A DNA stretch of 64,000 bases. It comes from Halichondria panicea (lineage: Eukaryota; Porifera; Demospongiae; Suberitida; Halichondriidae). A model generated the notes under the pieces. It made no database searches and had not been told where the DNA came from. It saw nothing but the letters and a program-made list of their open reading frames with translations. Shown here piece by piece: positions 39,000-52,521 of this stretch. The position numbers were made by a program, and so were the translations under genes. Each line of letters begins with the position of its first letter. The stretch's first letter is position 1. The stretch is from contig NC_087383.1 in the NCBI RefSeq assembly GCF_963675165.1, positions 496,001 to 560,000 on the forward strand. Direction: 5' to 3'.

Positions 39000-41900
39000 A
39001 TGGCCGCAGGAGGAAGTTACAATGCCCCCTCTGCGGAGGACACCCGTGCAGGGTTTGGTAAAGACACTCAGATGGACGGGATAGTTGGTGGCGGTAATGG
39101 AGGAGGTTCATCAGGTGGAGTCACTGGCACACCTCTGTTTGGAGATTATAAGAAGTGAGCCTTTCAAGGAGACATCTGGAGGAGTAGCTATAGCCAGTCA
39201 ATAATCCCTATCCTGTACACACACACACACACACACATATACAACGTACTAGAAATGCTAAGTCTGTAGGTGATTGTTCTCATTACGTATGACGTACTAC
39301 TCGTGCTATTTCCTACACTATGCATGTCATCTGTGCTGCGTATGTATTGTCCTGTTCCACACTCATGCCATATGACCACACCCCCAACCACACCTCTAGA
39401 CACGAGGACCTCAAGACACTATTGGACAGCAGTAAAGACCAGTCCAAGCTTGAGGCCATGAGACTAATAGTCGGGGTAAGCCCTCACTCACTCTCACTAT
39501 GTAGTTATTAACTGCTACCTCTTTAATGTCAGATGATTGCTAAGGGGAAGGATTGCTCCGATATGTTCCCGGCTGTTGTAAAAAACGTCGTCTCTAAAAA
39601 CTCTGAGGTAAGAACATAAGATCATGATCACTCTAAACCGGGGGGGGGGGGGGGGGGGGGGTGATTGATAATGTTTGTATTAGTACTGGGATCTACTGTT
39701 AATGGTTAGTGCATGTGTTGGAGGTTCAGTCAATGTATCATGTACTTTAAGAACATGCACATTGAATGTATGGCATTATTCTCCAACATCTGTCAGTGTT
39801 GTGGTGGTTGGTGGCTGTACTCTCTCCTAATAAAGCATTGTACATATACTAGTGTGTGTCATGTGAGGTACAGGTCGTAGTATATTCATACAATAGCAGT
39901 TTCTGTTATGGTCAAATAATGAATTTGATGATGAAATTCAAGTACAATGTAACGGTTTGTGTGTACATGAATCTTCATGACCTACCATCGTGTGCTTAAC
40001 CACTCCCCCTCCCTCCCTCCCTCTTCAGATCAAGAAGCTTGTGTATGTGTACTTAGTACGCTATGCAGAGGAGCAACAAGACCTGGCTCTCCTTTCCATC
40101 TCCACCTTCCAGAAAGCTTTGAAGGATCCTAACCAACTCATCCGTGCTTCTGCCCTGAGGGTACTGTCGAGTATTCGAGTGCCGATGATTGCTCCCATCA
40201 TGATGCTCTCCATCAAGGAGTCAGTGAATGACATGTCGCCTTATGTGAGGAAGACTGCTGCACACGCCATCCCCAAACTATTCAGGTACGGTTAGTGGGT
40301 GTGTCTGATTACGTGTGTTGACCACTCCCCCTTCTCTGTAGCCTAGACCCGGAGCTCAAGGATCAGTTGGTGGAAGTAATTGAGAAGCTGCTCAAAGACC
40401 AAACCACGGTAAGAGAAGGACAGTAAACTAGCAGGAAGTGTGTTGCTTTGTATTCCCTATTGTCTGACCCACTGTAAAAGCAGTCAGTACCTCTGATGTA
40501 ATGGAGGACAGTGTAGTACACTAGCAGGAAATGTGTGGCTGGGGAACTACATACTTTATTTCTTGTTGTCTGGGGCCCACTGTGTTTGTTAGCACCTGTG
40601 GTTTGTAAATAGTAATTACTGCTCACTGCGTCTAACTTCCTCTTGTCTGTGTTGCCTGCAGTTGGTGGCTGGTAGTACAGTGATGGCCTTCCTGACGGTG
40701 TGCCCTGATAGGATAGACCTCGTGCACAAGAACTATCGCAAACTATGCAACCTGTTGGTGGACGTGGATGAGTGGGGACAAGTGATGATACTGAACATGC
40801 TCACACGATATGCTCGCTCTCAGTTCATCGATCCTAACAAGGAGGTGTGTGCTAACTGTTGTCTGTACATGCATGTACATGTATATAATTATAAAGGGTG
40901 TCTGAAATGTTTTCAGAGCTAATTTAGTAGATTTTTGTTAGAAAAAAATTAATATGCATTTTGTATAACTACATGGTAGTGCTACAGTGTATATGTACAT
41001 GTATGTGGCTCACACTTGGAAGATTTTAGAACCACAAATTTCAATGTGAAAATGGCTTCTACCTTCCACAGAGCATGCTTAACTAGTAGCTTAGTTATAG
41101 CTCTAAAACTGACACTGTTCTAGCCTCTTTTACTATCCTCACACTTCACACACACACACACTCCACACACCCTCCACCCCCACACTCCACACACACTTCA
41201 GAATCTCCAGGAGGCTGCCTTCTACAGTGACGAGGACAAGATCAGTGAGTCAAGTGAGGAGGACTCCGGGGATGAGGACGATGATGACGATGATGAGGAG
41301 GGGACAAAGAAGAAAAAGAAACCCAAGAAGAAGCCATACGTGATGGACTCGGATCACCGCCTCTTGCTCAAGAATGCCAAGCCACTCCTACAGAGCAGGA
41401 ACTCAGCGGTGCGTGTGGTGTGGGAGGGGGTTCCCCTCTATGTGTGCGTGTGTGTATAGCTACTAAATTGAATTTCGGGAAAAAGTACAAAGCTATACTT
41501 ATAGCATTTGCAAAATTTATGGATTTTGACTAATCACAGAGCTTGTGTATATCTATAGACACATACTTGACTGTGTGTGTGTGTGTGTGTGTAGGTTGTG
41601 ATGGCAGTTGGTCAGTTGTACCATCACGTTGCCCCTAGCAACGAGATAGGGATCGTCGTCAAGCCTCTGATACGTCTACTCAAGCATCACACGGAGATCC
41701 AGGTCATCGTCCTCGGCAACATCGCCACCATGTCAGCTGACAGATCCGTGAGTGTGGCTAGCCAACTAAGGGGATATTTGTACTAGACCTTAAAATGTGC
41801 ATGATAATAATTGATGTTGTCCTTCCTTACTAGTATTAATAGTAATTAAACGGAGGGGGGGGGGGTGTCTTTCAACAGCCATAACTTGAGTACAGTTGAT

Positions 41901-44900
41901 CCAATGTCAAAAACTTTAGGATTTTCTGAAAGCTTAGAAAAATTCGTTTCAAATGATGTGTTTCAATCCAAAATTTCGTCGCGGCCTAATTTGTCATTTT
42001 CCGGCCTCGGACCATGGGCTATAATCCATGGTACGGCTAAATTAGAAAATACTTTTATCTCTCGAATATCAACTTTGATGGTACCATTTGAAAGGTATCT
42101 TTCTAAGCTTTCAGAAAAACCTAAAATTTTCGATTTTCGATCCACAGAACTCAAGTTATGACAGCTGAAAGATTCCTAAAATCATTGATTAAACGGAGGG
42201 GGGGGGGTGTCTTTCAACAGCCATAACTTGAGTACAGTTGATCCAATGTCAAAAACTTTAGGATTTTCTGAAAGCTTAGAAAAATTCGTTTCAAATGATG
42301 TGTTTCAATCCAAAATTTTGTCGCGGCCTAATTTTCCATTTTCCGGCCTCGGACCATGGGCTATAATCCATGGTACGGCTAAATTAGAAAATACTTTTAT
42401 CTCTCGAATATCAACTTTGATGGTACCATTTGAAAGGTATCTTTCTAAGCTTTCAGAAAAACCTAAAATTTTCGATTTTCGATCCACAGAACTCAAGTTA
42501 TGACAGCTGAAAGATTCACAAAATCATTGATTAAACGGAGGGGTCTTTCAACAGCCATAACTTGAGTACAGTTGATCCAATGTCAAAAACTTTAGGATTT
42601 TCTGAAAGCTTAGAAAAATTCGTTTCAAATGATGTGTTTCAATCCAAAATTTCGTCGCGGCCTAATTTGTCATTTTCCGGCCTCGGACCATGGGCTATAA
42701 TCCATGGTACGGCTAAATTAGAAAATACTTTTATCTCTCGAATATCAACTTTGATGGTACCATTTGAAAGGTATCTTTCTAAGCTTTCAGAAAAACCTAA
42801 AATTTTCGATTTTCGATCCACAGAACTCAAGTTATGACAGCTGAAAGATTCCTAAAATCATTGATTAAACGGAGGGGGGGGGGGGTGTCTTTCAACAGCC
42901 ATAACTTGAGTACAGTTGATCCAATGTCAAAAACTTTAGGATTTTCTGAAAGCTTAGAAAAATTCGTTTCAAATGATGTGTTTCAATCCAAAATTTTGTC
43001 GCGGCCTAATTTTCCATTTTCCGGCCTCGGACCATGGTACGGCTAAATTAGAAAATACTTTTATCTCTCGAATATCAACTTTGATGGTACCATTTGAAAG
43101 GTATCTTTCTAAGCTTTCAGAAAAACCTAAAATTTTCGATTTTCGATCCACAGAACTCAAATTATGACAGCTGAAAGATTCACAAATCATCGATTAATGC
43201 ACATTTACTCCTCCTTCACAGAACATGTTTGAGCCGTATCTGAAGAGTTTTCTTGTCCATTCTGGAGATCCACGGAGTGTCAAGCTGCTGAAGGTAGGTC
43301 CACACACTCCACACACACACACACACACACACACACTCCACACACCCACACCACACACACAGCTGGAGATCATTGCCAATATTGCTGGAGAGACAAGTAT
43401 TCACACCATCCTAAGAGAGTTCAGGGTACGTCCCACCCCCTCTTAGTCACCATGACGATGTATGTACTGTACCCTCCCCCGTTCTGTAGACATACATATC
43501 CAGCTCGGACAAAGTGTTTGCAGCAGCAGCCATTCATGCGATTGGTCGATTAGCTTGTAGCATTGCCGACGTGACCGAGACATGTCTACACGGACTAATG
43601 AGTCTACTATCTCATAAAGATGGTGCGTACGGATCATTAACTACCGACTCTTGCCTTGGATAGTGCTACGTGTAGCTATTATTGTAACCTCCCCCCACCC
43701 ATGCCCCCCACAGCTATTATTGTGCTCATTAACCCCCCACAGCTATTATTATGCACTCATTAACCCCCCACACTGACCCCCCACAGAGATAGTGGTGGGT
43801 GAGAGTGTCGTGGTGATCAAGAAGCTACTACAACTGAAACCGAAGGAGAACAAAGATCTTATCATTCAAGTAGCAAAGCTCACAGACAAAGTTGGCGTAC
43901 GTATCTTATTGAGCCTCACTGCAGCTTCCATCAGTGCCCCCCACCCCCTCTCAGGTTCCCATGGCAAAGGCTAGCATCTTGTGGCTGGTGGGAGAGTACT
44001 GCTCCATAGTGCCCAAGATATCACCTGACGTCCTCAGGAAGGCAGCAAAGAGCTTCACTGATGAAGTGAGTTCATCAATCTTTTTTGTGGCTCCATAATT
44101 ACTGGGCAGTACGTGTTATATGCTCTAATGCCACACCCCCTTCCCTCCAGCCTGATATTGTGAAGCTGCAAACAATCAACCTAGCTGCCAAGCTGTGCAT
44201 AGCTAATGCCCGGCAATCCAAACCACTCTGTCAGTATGTGCTCAATCTGGCCAAGTACGATCAAAACTATGACATTAGAGACAGGGCACGGTTCCTACGG
44301 CAACTCGTCCTACCAGTTGAGGTATGTATATATATAACGTATAGCGAGTTATTTTTGTATCCATGGTGGAATTTTTCGTATTGTAGAGCATCATCCGAAA
44401 ATTAAAACTGCGAAATTATTCTACCAGCTGTACGAATGTTTCGAATACGAAATATGTAATTGGATAGTTAATACGAAAATGACCCGCTATACAGCTGTAC
44501 AGATGTTTCCCCTGTGTACATTCAGTATGCATGATTGCACACATCACTGTATAGACAGCTGTTACTGTTACTGTTACGTTTTTTTGTGCAGGGCACAGCA
44601 CTGTCTAAATATGCCAAGAAGATCTTGTTGGCCACCAAGCCAGCACCAGTGCTAGAGTCAGCTTACAAAGGTGAGCAAGTAGTTGTGCCTTTTTACCAAT
44701 TATTTTGGTAATTTGTGTATTGTACTGCGTTTGGGTATAACTATTGTACCAATTTGTCCCCCCCCCCCCCCCCTTCCCTAGGACGCAGTCACTGGCAGCT
44801 TGGCTCACTGTCCCACGCCATCAATGCTGATGCAAGTGGGTACATCCCTCTCCTCCCGTTCCCCTCAGAGGCACCAGACCCAAGCGTGAGAGACGTTGAG

Positions 44901-47445
44901 GATGACTCCTTCTGGGCCAAGCGTCCCGACTCAGGCAAGAAGAAGAAGAAAGAATTCTACAGTGACAGTGACGAGGAGGGGTCTGGTAGCGACGATGGCA
45001 GTGAGTTCTACTCTTCCATATCTGGCAGTGAGCTCTCGGGCACAGAGGACTCTGACTCTGACAGCCAAGAAGGTATATTCCAGTACTGTCCAGCTGCCTC
45101 CTAATCATAGGCTACATGTAATGATGTGTACATATGGTTGTACTGCACTAGACTAGTACTGTTCCAGGTAACTATAGCTGTATGTACTTTACCTTGGTGC
45201 ACATGTGCTCTACAAAGGTGTGCGGTTTTCTCGCTGTATTCACTGTTTTGTTATCTCTTTGTGTTTACAGGAAGTGGGACAGGAAGTGATGCTGCCAGCG
45301 AGAGTGAGGGGGAGGTGTCTGATGACGAGGGGAGCACCACAGAAGATGAGGATGCACTAGAGGGACTACAGAAGAGGTTCGGAGTCACACCCACCACCAC
45401 CAAGAGAGAGCTCGTTACGGTAGGGATGGTGATGTGTGTACCTATTGTACATAGAGAAGATTTTTCAGTAACAGTTTTTTAGTTCTGTATTTTATTGCTG
45501 CATGAGGACTTATAATTATAGCTGCAATTTGAAGATTTCCGAGCCTTAACTGCTTGGACATTCATGATTCATTGATAGTTGTCATTTGGCCCCTCCGTTC
45601 ACAGAGTTCATCTGAGGAGACTTCAGAAGATGAGAGTGGCAGTGATGATGAGGGCACAACAGACGTGACCTCCTCGGAAGAGGACACACCTCCTGTACAT
45701 AGAGCAAAGCCAACCAAGAAGAAGACCACACCTCCTACAAGTGCCAAAAAGAAGGGAAAATCCCCTGCAACGAGTGACTTGTTGGATCTGGACGATTGTA
45801 AGTTTTTGGTATTGTTTTGTTGTTATTGTTTTTATTTTGGTTTGTTTTAGGGGGTGCTACAACATCTGAAGCTCCACCCACTTCTCTCGGCAGTGGTAAT
45901 ATGCTCACACCATTGGCCACCGGACTAGAGGGACTCTCGCTGGAGGCAGTAAACAACAACACAAAGTTGGAGGTGTGTGCATAAAACAATTTTTTTCTTA
46001 ATTTTTTTTCCGTCCTCTCCCTGTTTATTTCCAACATCCCCCATTGTCCGCCTTGCGATAGTGCTACAGAATTATGTATTATTTATCTGATTAAGGTTTG
46101 ATTAAAATTTAATCCCTATCATTTAACCCGTGCAGCTCCTGACTCCGCAGGTGGTGCCAGATAGATCCCACGAGCTATTGAACCGTATCACTGGCCAGGG
46201 GCTACAAGTGACCTACTGCTTCAGTCGTAAGGCCCACCTCTCATCGGCCAAGATGCTAGCCGTCAAGTTGACCTTCCAGAACACCTTGGAGACACCACTG
46301 GCGGCCATTAGCATTGGAGACACTAGACTAATGGTAGGTAGTGAGGGAGAGAGGGGTTACTATACAGCTGGGGATTAATGTGGTGCATTTGATGCATTTC
46401 TGTGATATTTCTACATTTCGTGTATGAGATCACTTAATTATCTAATTAAGTGATGTACATGTAGCTCTAGAGCTACATTGTACAGAATGTTTGTTTTGAA
46501 ATTAGTTGATCCAGATAGAACCTGTTCTACCTATTACATCATCATTCATCGTCCCTGCTCTTTGTACTATGCGTTACTGAGATACAGAAATATTGTATGT
46601 GTATGTTAATGGTCTCCGTTATCGTCCCCGCTTGTTCCTCTCAGGTTGGTATGGCAATCAAAACGGGTGGTGAGATTGGTCAGCTGACTCCCAGTGCTAG
46701 CTCTGAGATGACACTCGGAGTGGACTTCAATGATACTCTACAACCAGCCAAGTTTGATATCTGGTGAGCAAATTGTGTAGGAAAAGCGTGGTTTTCTGAA
46801 TCTCTGTTTTCAGAGCTACCTTTTATTGTCCATAACTTGTGTTGCGAACGTTCGATTTAAAAAAAACAACTTTTTTTTAGTAGCTGTTTGGTAGTGCTAC
46901 AATATGGTGTGCTTAGATCAGTGATTTATTTCGGCCCCAAATTGTCCATTTTCTGGAAAAAGCGTGGGCTATTAGTGGGTGTTTTTTCTAAATGAGGCCT
47001 ATTTTCGGAGCTAACTTTGATTGTCCATAACTTGTGTTGCGAATGTCTTATTTCAATACTAAAAGTTGCATTTAGTAGCTGTTTGGTTGTGCTACGGTAC
47101 ACATGTACTGGCTTGCAGATGTAGATAAGATTGTCATCTGAATTGTTACTGTACAGCTGGCATGTTTAGCGTGCACCTACATGTCTTTATATAGTGTACG
47201 TGATTGTAATGTGTTCCGTTGCAGTGTTGGTCTGAAGAAGTTTCCAGTGAAGATTGAGCCTCTAGTGGGGGAGCTGGTGAGACCTGTGAGGATGACTGAG
47301 GACAATTTCACCTCGCTACAGAGTGAGTGGCTTCTCCACCATTCTAGACTAGTTAATGGTGGCTACATCTACTTTTACTGTAGTCAGCCTCTGTGTGTGT
47401 GTGTGTGTGTGTTTTTATGTGTGGGTGTGTGTGTGTGTGTGGTGT

Positions 47446-47480
<35 letters not shown>

Positions 47481-47870
47481 CAATTGCCTCTTTGTAGACA
47501 ATGGATTGTTCGTGTTCGTTATGTGTACTTGTACCCCTATAACTGTTGAATTGACCACATAGATACACTTTTGTCACCCCATACACACGCACACACAGGC
47601 ACACTGAAGGGAATGCACGAAACCTCAGGCAAGCTGACATCTCCTAGTGATGCTACAGCTGCTCGTACGGCCGTCATGGAGGCAGCAAACGTTTCACAAG
47701 TGCCGTGTGTCGATCCACAGATGCTCAAGTTTGCCTCCGTTACTTTTGCCACTGGACTACCTGTCCTGGTTACCGTGCAACTGGGTTCAAAGGTCACCGT
47801 CAGCTCCGAGAAGATGGTTATCAACAGTATGCTGTTAAAGACAATCAAAGCAGCTGTAGATAATAGTTAG
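39000..47870 (+). CDS. AP3B: AP-3 adaptor complex beta subunit
   Basis: Large adaptin that sorts cargo to lysosomes and lysosome-related organelles. After a Gly-rich start ([18 protein letters not shown]) the trunk follows: [27 protein letters not shown], the invariant [20 protein letters not shown] (about 40.03 kb), [50 protein letters not shown] and [17 protein letters not shown]. An acidic Ser-rich hinge (about 44.9-45.8 kb) ends SDLLDLDD, a clathrin-box-like element. The C-terminal ear runs to VDNS at 47870. An acidic insert ([17 protein letters not shown]) lies near 41.28 kb. About 17 exons. Introns hold four foldback copies (41.86-43.19 kb), a splice-acceptor minisatellite and two other repeats. 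Confidence 0.96.
41863..43196. repeat. Foldback repeat family A, four tandem copies arranged A-B-A-B
   Basis: Units of about 340 bp begin at about 41863, 42207, 42545 and 42885. Units 1 and 3 share TTCGTCGCGGCCTAATTTGTC and end TTCCTAAAATCATTG. Units 2 and 4 share TTTGTCGCGGCCTAATTTTCC and end TTCACAAA(A)TCAT. The array therefore arose by duplication of a two-unit block. Unit 4 lacks the GGGCTATAATCCATGG centre, leaving one CCATGG. Intronic in AP-3 beta. Confidence 0.9.
43688..43786 (+). repeat. Tandem duplication across an AP-3 beta splice acceptor
   Basis: CCCCCCACAGCTATTATTGTG.CTCATTAACC units repeat just before the genuine acceptor ACCCCCCACAG/AGATAGTGG. Each unit repeats CCCCACAG. Confidence 0.75.
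44337..44496. mobile_element. MITE-like element, TACCGTATAGCGGG subfamily
   Basis: Starts AACGTATAGCGAGTTATTTTTGTA and ends TACGAAAATGACCCGCTATACA; the core TAAAACTGCGAAATTATTC is shared with the 6.6- and 59.6-kb copies. In an AP-3 beta intron. Confidence 0.7.
46776..47105. repeat. Interspersed repeat family B (inverted copy)
   Basis: Contains TTTCGGCCCCAAATTGTCCATTTTCTG, AAAGCGTGGGCTATTAGTGGGTG and ATTGTCCATAACTTGTGTTGCGAA, the reverse complement of the 30.4-30.8 kb block. In an AP-3 beta intron. Confidence 0.7.
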
Positions 47871-48202
47871 GAAATAATTAATAATATAATATATCCAAGG
47901 CTACTACGAGGAACCGTTTGTGTGTTAATATTAGGAATGATAGTTTGGCTGTATTGCTGTTTGATATTTTGTGAATCTACTTGCTCAAAGACAAAATTAT
48001 TGCAAATAAAGTCATTTTTAATGATGATCTGAGATATATACGGGTAATATTTGAAGTGCATGTGGTTGATGCCACAATAATATAATAATTATAAGAGCTA
48101 TAATTATATAAAGACTGTGTATGTACAATTGTGTGATTAACACATAAAAATGATACAAAAATCATAGTCCCATTCAAAGCTCAAGGAGGGGTGATCATAA
48201 GT
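47871..48202. other. AT-rich convergent intergenic spacer
   Basis: Lies between the AP-3 beta stop and the PWWP-gene stop. Contains AATAAA on the plus strand (about 48005) and TTTATT-like signals for the opposite gene. No gene or structured RNA seen. Confidence 0.5.
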
Positions 48203-51200
48203 TCAAAGTTGTTGCTCAGCTTCTTGATAAGACACACCCTCCATTCTCATTATCATCCTCGTCATTGTCTGCAAGGGACGGGTAGTCACAATAACACTGC
48301 TACAGACATAAGTGGTCACGAACTAAAAACTACAAAATTACAATTTCAAAAAATTGCTAAAACTGGAGAGTTAGTTAATTTGTTACCGCAACACCCACAC
48401 ACTAGAGTATGTAGTCAAGGCAACCGCATACCTCAGGGAGGAGAACTCCTAGTAGGTAATCCTGGGAGAGTTTGCACTGAACTGGTTGGTGCTCTGGTTT
48501 GCCCACCATCTTGAGAAGGTGCTGGCTGAAGTCAAACCTCTACAGTGCAGGGAGAGGGGAGGGATAGGGATAAGCGTAACCGTTAGTAACAGCAACAGAA
48601 AGACCCTACTAGTAGCCTAGTATTATTGTAGCACAGAAGTTCAACAGATATAATCCACAAAGGAGCTAGCAGTGGACAGTCATGCTGGGTTGCAGTGTAT
48701 TTCGATAACAGGGAGAATGCCAACAAATTAATATGTAGAAACAGTGACTAAGTATACTGTACCTTAGAGCCCACAGTACAGAGCTACTCCTACGAGCGTC
48801 TACTAGTATACTATAATAAATTATACCTTTCCACTCTTCCATTTCATGAGAGGTCCATAGTGTCCCTCTTTCTTGAGGCCGTTCCGTTCCTTCTCCGAGC
48901 CACTCACAAACACTGAGTGTCTGCGAGACTCCGCCCTACCCTGAGCAATCGCCACCAGCTCACACTGCATGCAAAAACACACAATAATAATAACTGTACT
49001 AGAGATATATGCCTTATGATTTTTATGTTGAATGGACACTGTAACAATACTGACATGACATGTGTACCTCGATCTTGTTAACAATTTCCATCACTTTCGT
49101 ATGATTATACTCAAACCTGTAGGAAAAACATGATAATTGTGAGTGTGTGGTGTGGGCGTATGTGTGGGCGTATGTGCGTGCTCACTCTTGATTATCCTCC
49201 TCCCCCTCAGAGGAGGGAATGTCAAACTCTTCATCGGAAGAGTCCGGCATGGCACTATCAATGTTGAGGGGTGCGTCAGTATTGACCTCGTCCGCCATAA
49301 AGGGGGTGTGGCTTGCTTCAACCACTGGAGACACACTTCGAGACTCCTATACAGACATCGATAAGTGGCTACCATAATTATTATACAGCACCTCAGTAAA
49401 TAATTGTGAGACCTATGTATATGTACGATATGATATGGACGAAATGTTGTATAATTAGAATTGTGCTGCATATCGAACACAGTTGCTATGGGGATATGTA
49501 CCACCTGGCGACGTGGTCGATAGGTGATGATCTGTTGCAGTTGTTCCTCTGGGTTTCCTCGTATCTCCTTATCAGCTCTGAGTCTAATCAGCGTCTCCGC
49601 ATCTTCCACCGCCTGAAAGAACCTCTTGGAGTTCTTGCCCCGCCCACCCTCCTCCTGTTACGAGGCACAGGTTAAAGTGCAAACTCTAGTTCTCTCAAAA
49701 TACAAAAACTCTAGCGTTAAATAAATTGTTGAAATTGTACCCACAGAACTCTATTAAAAGAGCTTTCTATATAAATCCGTACCTTGAACTGTGTAGCTCT
49801 CTTGGTAGCGTACAGAGCTATATTCTTGTGATTCTTAATCTTGACTCTGTTTGGAATAATAATTACATCACGTTGTTAAACATATTGCCTGACAAACTTT
49901 GGTTCTTTTACTTCGTAGCCAAGAAACTTGACCTGTAACGAAGACTGCGCTATTTTCTTACTCTTCTTAACACTCACTACCTGTGAAATGCTTCCGTTTG
50001 ATTCCCATTAATTCATACACGTTCCACTCACCAGCACAGGCCAGAATGGGTAGTGTTTATACTTCGTCCAGATCACAGCATTCGGACGAATCTCATGGAC
50101 TGCAGAAAGATAAATAAATTACATATTTCAGATAGAGAAACAAGAAAGAGGTAGTCATAGCTAGAATACACACTACGCTAAAATTAAAGTTATGTACGCA
50201 CTTCTGACATTTTCTTGTACTGAGAAGTCCACAATAGGGAGATCATCATCACTGTCTGGGTCACTGGAGACTGGGTCATTGTCGTCATCCTCGTCATCTG
50301 AACTGAAGTCTCTTATCTGCTCTAGCATAGTGTCGTATCCAGGCTGCATGAAGCTGTCCACAGATAGGGAGGGTACTGGGGAAGGGGGGTAAAGATCGTA
50401 TTATAGCTGACGTACTACTGAGGTAGTGGATAGTATTCAGGGTGTCATACAGGATTTTGAAGTAGAGGGGGGAAATAAGAAAAGTAACCAGAACATTTTT
50501 GCTAAAAAAAAAGGTCAACTGTTATTTCAATACCCAGCTAAGGACACTCAGTCATACAACTAGTACCTGAATGCAAAAAAAGGGGGAGATATCCCCCTTC
50601 CCCCCCCCCCCCCCCTGTATGACACTCTGGTATTATTATCAACGTTACAATCACGTCATGTACTAACCTTCATCAGTGTTAGTCTCGTGTGATGAACTTG
50701 CTTGAGGGTGGTTGTTAGTTTTGTCACTAGTGGGAGGGGTAGGGGGTGTGGTCTCTATATAACCGGTGGATACACAGCTAGTAGTGTCCCCCACAGTCAC
50801 AGTTTGTACCCGTACGGGTGTGGCAGACAGACGAGCGATTTCCACTGATAACTTTTTAGTGATTTTTTGCGGTGAAATAATCACATGCTCCCTGGGAGAT
50901 GGCGTTAATGACCTGTCAGTGTCTGGTGATCTGTTCTGGTTGTCTGGTGATCCGTTCTGACTGTCTGATGATATGGATATGATTGATGGTTTGCTTGATA
51001 AGCTAATGTCTTGAGAGGTCAGATTATCAGGCTGATAAAAACTATCATTGTTATCACTGTTTGAATTTTCCTCCGAAGTTTCACTATGATCGTACCGTAG
51101 TAGTCTGGCTCCCACACCGTCACTATCATTCTCTGTTTCCTCTGCATCATTGAACCTTAGTCTGGCTCCCACACCGTCACTATTGTATTCACTTTTACTC

Positions 51201-52311
51201 TGTTTTTGTCGTTTTATAGCGCTCCTTCTAGTCTCGAGGTTGACTGGTTTCAATGGATCTTCAACGTGCTCGTTGCAATAATTTGGTCGAGGCCTTTTAT
51301 TGGTCGAGCTTCGTGTTTTTCTCAGACTAGTGGTAGCACCAGTAGTGAAAACACTGCTGCTTAGAACGAGGTGTGGGGGTGTGGCTAGATTAGAGGGGGT
51401 GGAGTTAAGCGAGCTGCTGAGATCAGAGCAGTCCAGGTCCAGTGTGAATGTAGAATCATCGTTGTTGCTATTGTAATCGTCGAGGGCTTGCGTCACTGCT
51501 CCCAAAAACTCCTTCAATGTACTCGTTCCTACAAGAGAAACAAATTATATATACTTGCCGAGTCGGTCACATGATATTAAATATGGGAAAAAATCGGTTG
51601 TCTTTAGTACACAGAAACTTAAAAGCTTGCCAACAGTAATTAGTGGATGAAATGAAGCACGACTCAAGTAGTATTCATACTTTTTTTAAACCGTTGCTTT
51701 CCTAGAGAGACAAATTCTTTGAGCAATTTCTCAGAGCAACAAAATGGCTGCACCAGTTTTTGACCATGCCTCAATGAGTCAATATCAATCTCGTATCTGC
51801 AACGAAATAATGATGACGTAATTATATTATGGGCCACAATTGTAAATGTTCCACTTACATACAATGGTCGAAGAAAGATTTAAGCGTTATAGCGTCATCA
51901 CCATCTTTAGCAGACACCACCTAATAATGGGCATTATTTAGTACATGTGTACATATATATGTACCAGGGTGTCATACAGGGGGGCCGGGGGGGGGATATC
52001 CCCCCTTTTTTGCATTCAGGTACTAATTGTATGACTGAGTGTCCATAGCTGGCAATTTTACATACTATAACAGGGTATTGAAATAACAGTTGACCATTTT
52101 TTTAGCAAAATGTTCTCTTATTTCCCCCCTCTACTTCAAAATCCTGTATGACACCCTGACTATACATGTAGTAGCTACAGATGAGCTAGCTTTGAGTATC
52201 ACATACAATACTCACTTTGCAAGGCCACCAGATCCCTTTGTAGACTCTGGGGCTTGCCAGCTGATACCACACCACGGATCCTTCACAGTGTACCTTCTCC
52301 ATCTCCTGCAT
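48203..52311 (-). CDS. Two-PWWP-domain chromatin protein
   Basis: ATG at 52311. The first exons encode a PWWP-like module (GSVVWYQLASPRVYKGIWWP, CKVVSAKDGDD, YEIDIDSLRHGQKLVQPF). Next is a long disordered exon (50663-51530) with two DSDGVGARL repeats and Ser/Asp runs, then an acidic stretch (DFSSDDEDDDNDPVSSDPD). A second PWWP follows near 50.09-49.79 kb (AVIWTKYKHYPFWPVLVVSV, VKFLGYEV, NIALYATKRATQFK), with a helical tail (FFQAVEDAETLIRLRADKEI) and a C-terminal region to 48203. PWWP domains bind methylated histone H3 and DNA. The layout recalls PWWP3A/MUM1, a DNA-damage chromatin factor, but I cannot confirm orthology. One intron appears to use a GC donor (GTCAG/GCAATA). The terminal-exon frame, and so the exact stop (48203 or about 48217), is uncertain. 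Confidence 0.75.
50438..50629. mobile_element. hAT-like MITE, copy 1
   Basis: CAGGGTGTCATACAGG at the left and CCTGTATGACACTCTG at the right are inverted ends; about 192 bp including a poly-C run. GTATT flanks both sides. Ends of the form CAGGG resemble hAT elements. In a PWWP-gene intron. Confidence 0.85.
51965..52158. mobile_element. hAT-like MITE, copy 2 (opposite orientation)
   Basis: CAGGGTGTCATACAGG and CCTGTATGACACCCTG form a perfect 16-bp terminal inverted repeat. The interior is the reverse complement of the copy at 50438-50629. In the first or second intron of the same PWWP gene. Confidence 0.88.
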
Positions 52312-52521
52312 AGTACTTTATATCTGCCCTCTAGGCTACAGAACGTACAGACTAGACACACACACACTGCACTGCTTAATTGTAGTTGTGTGTACACGCC
52401 CACTCAACTTTTTATGGTACGGATCATCATCTCGCTGGGATGAAACGGCTGGCTTGCAACTGATAATACTCCAAATAAGGGAAGTGGGTGGATCTATCGG
52501 CCTTGGCAATAATAATAAGTC

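Noticed and set aside
41865..43167. Repeated 60-100-residue frames inside the foldback arrays (e.g. starting [16 protein letters not shown])
   Set aside because: The frames recur only because the DNA repeats; they run through poly-G junctions, differ by frameshift between copies and show no domain. They are repeat-derived, not genes.
43681..43790. CRISPR-like direct repeats
   Set aside because: Repeat units have no regular unique spacers and the context is a eukaryotic intron; this is a minisatellite at a splice acceptor.
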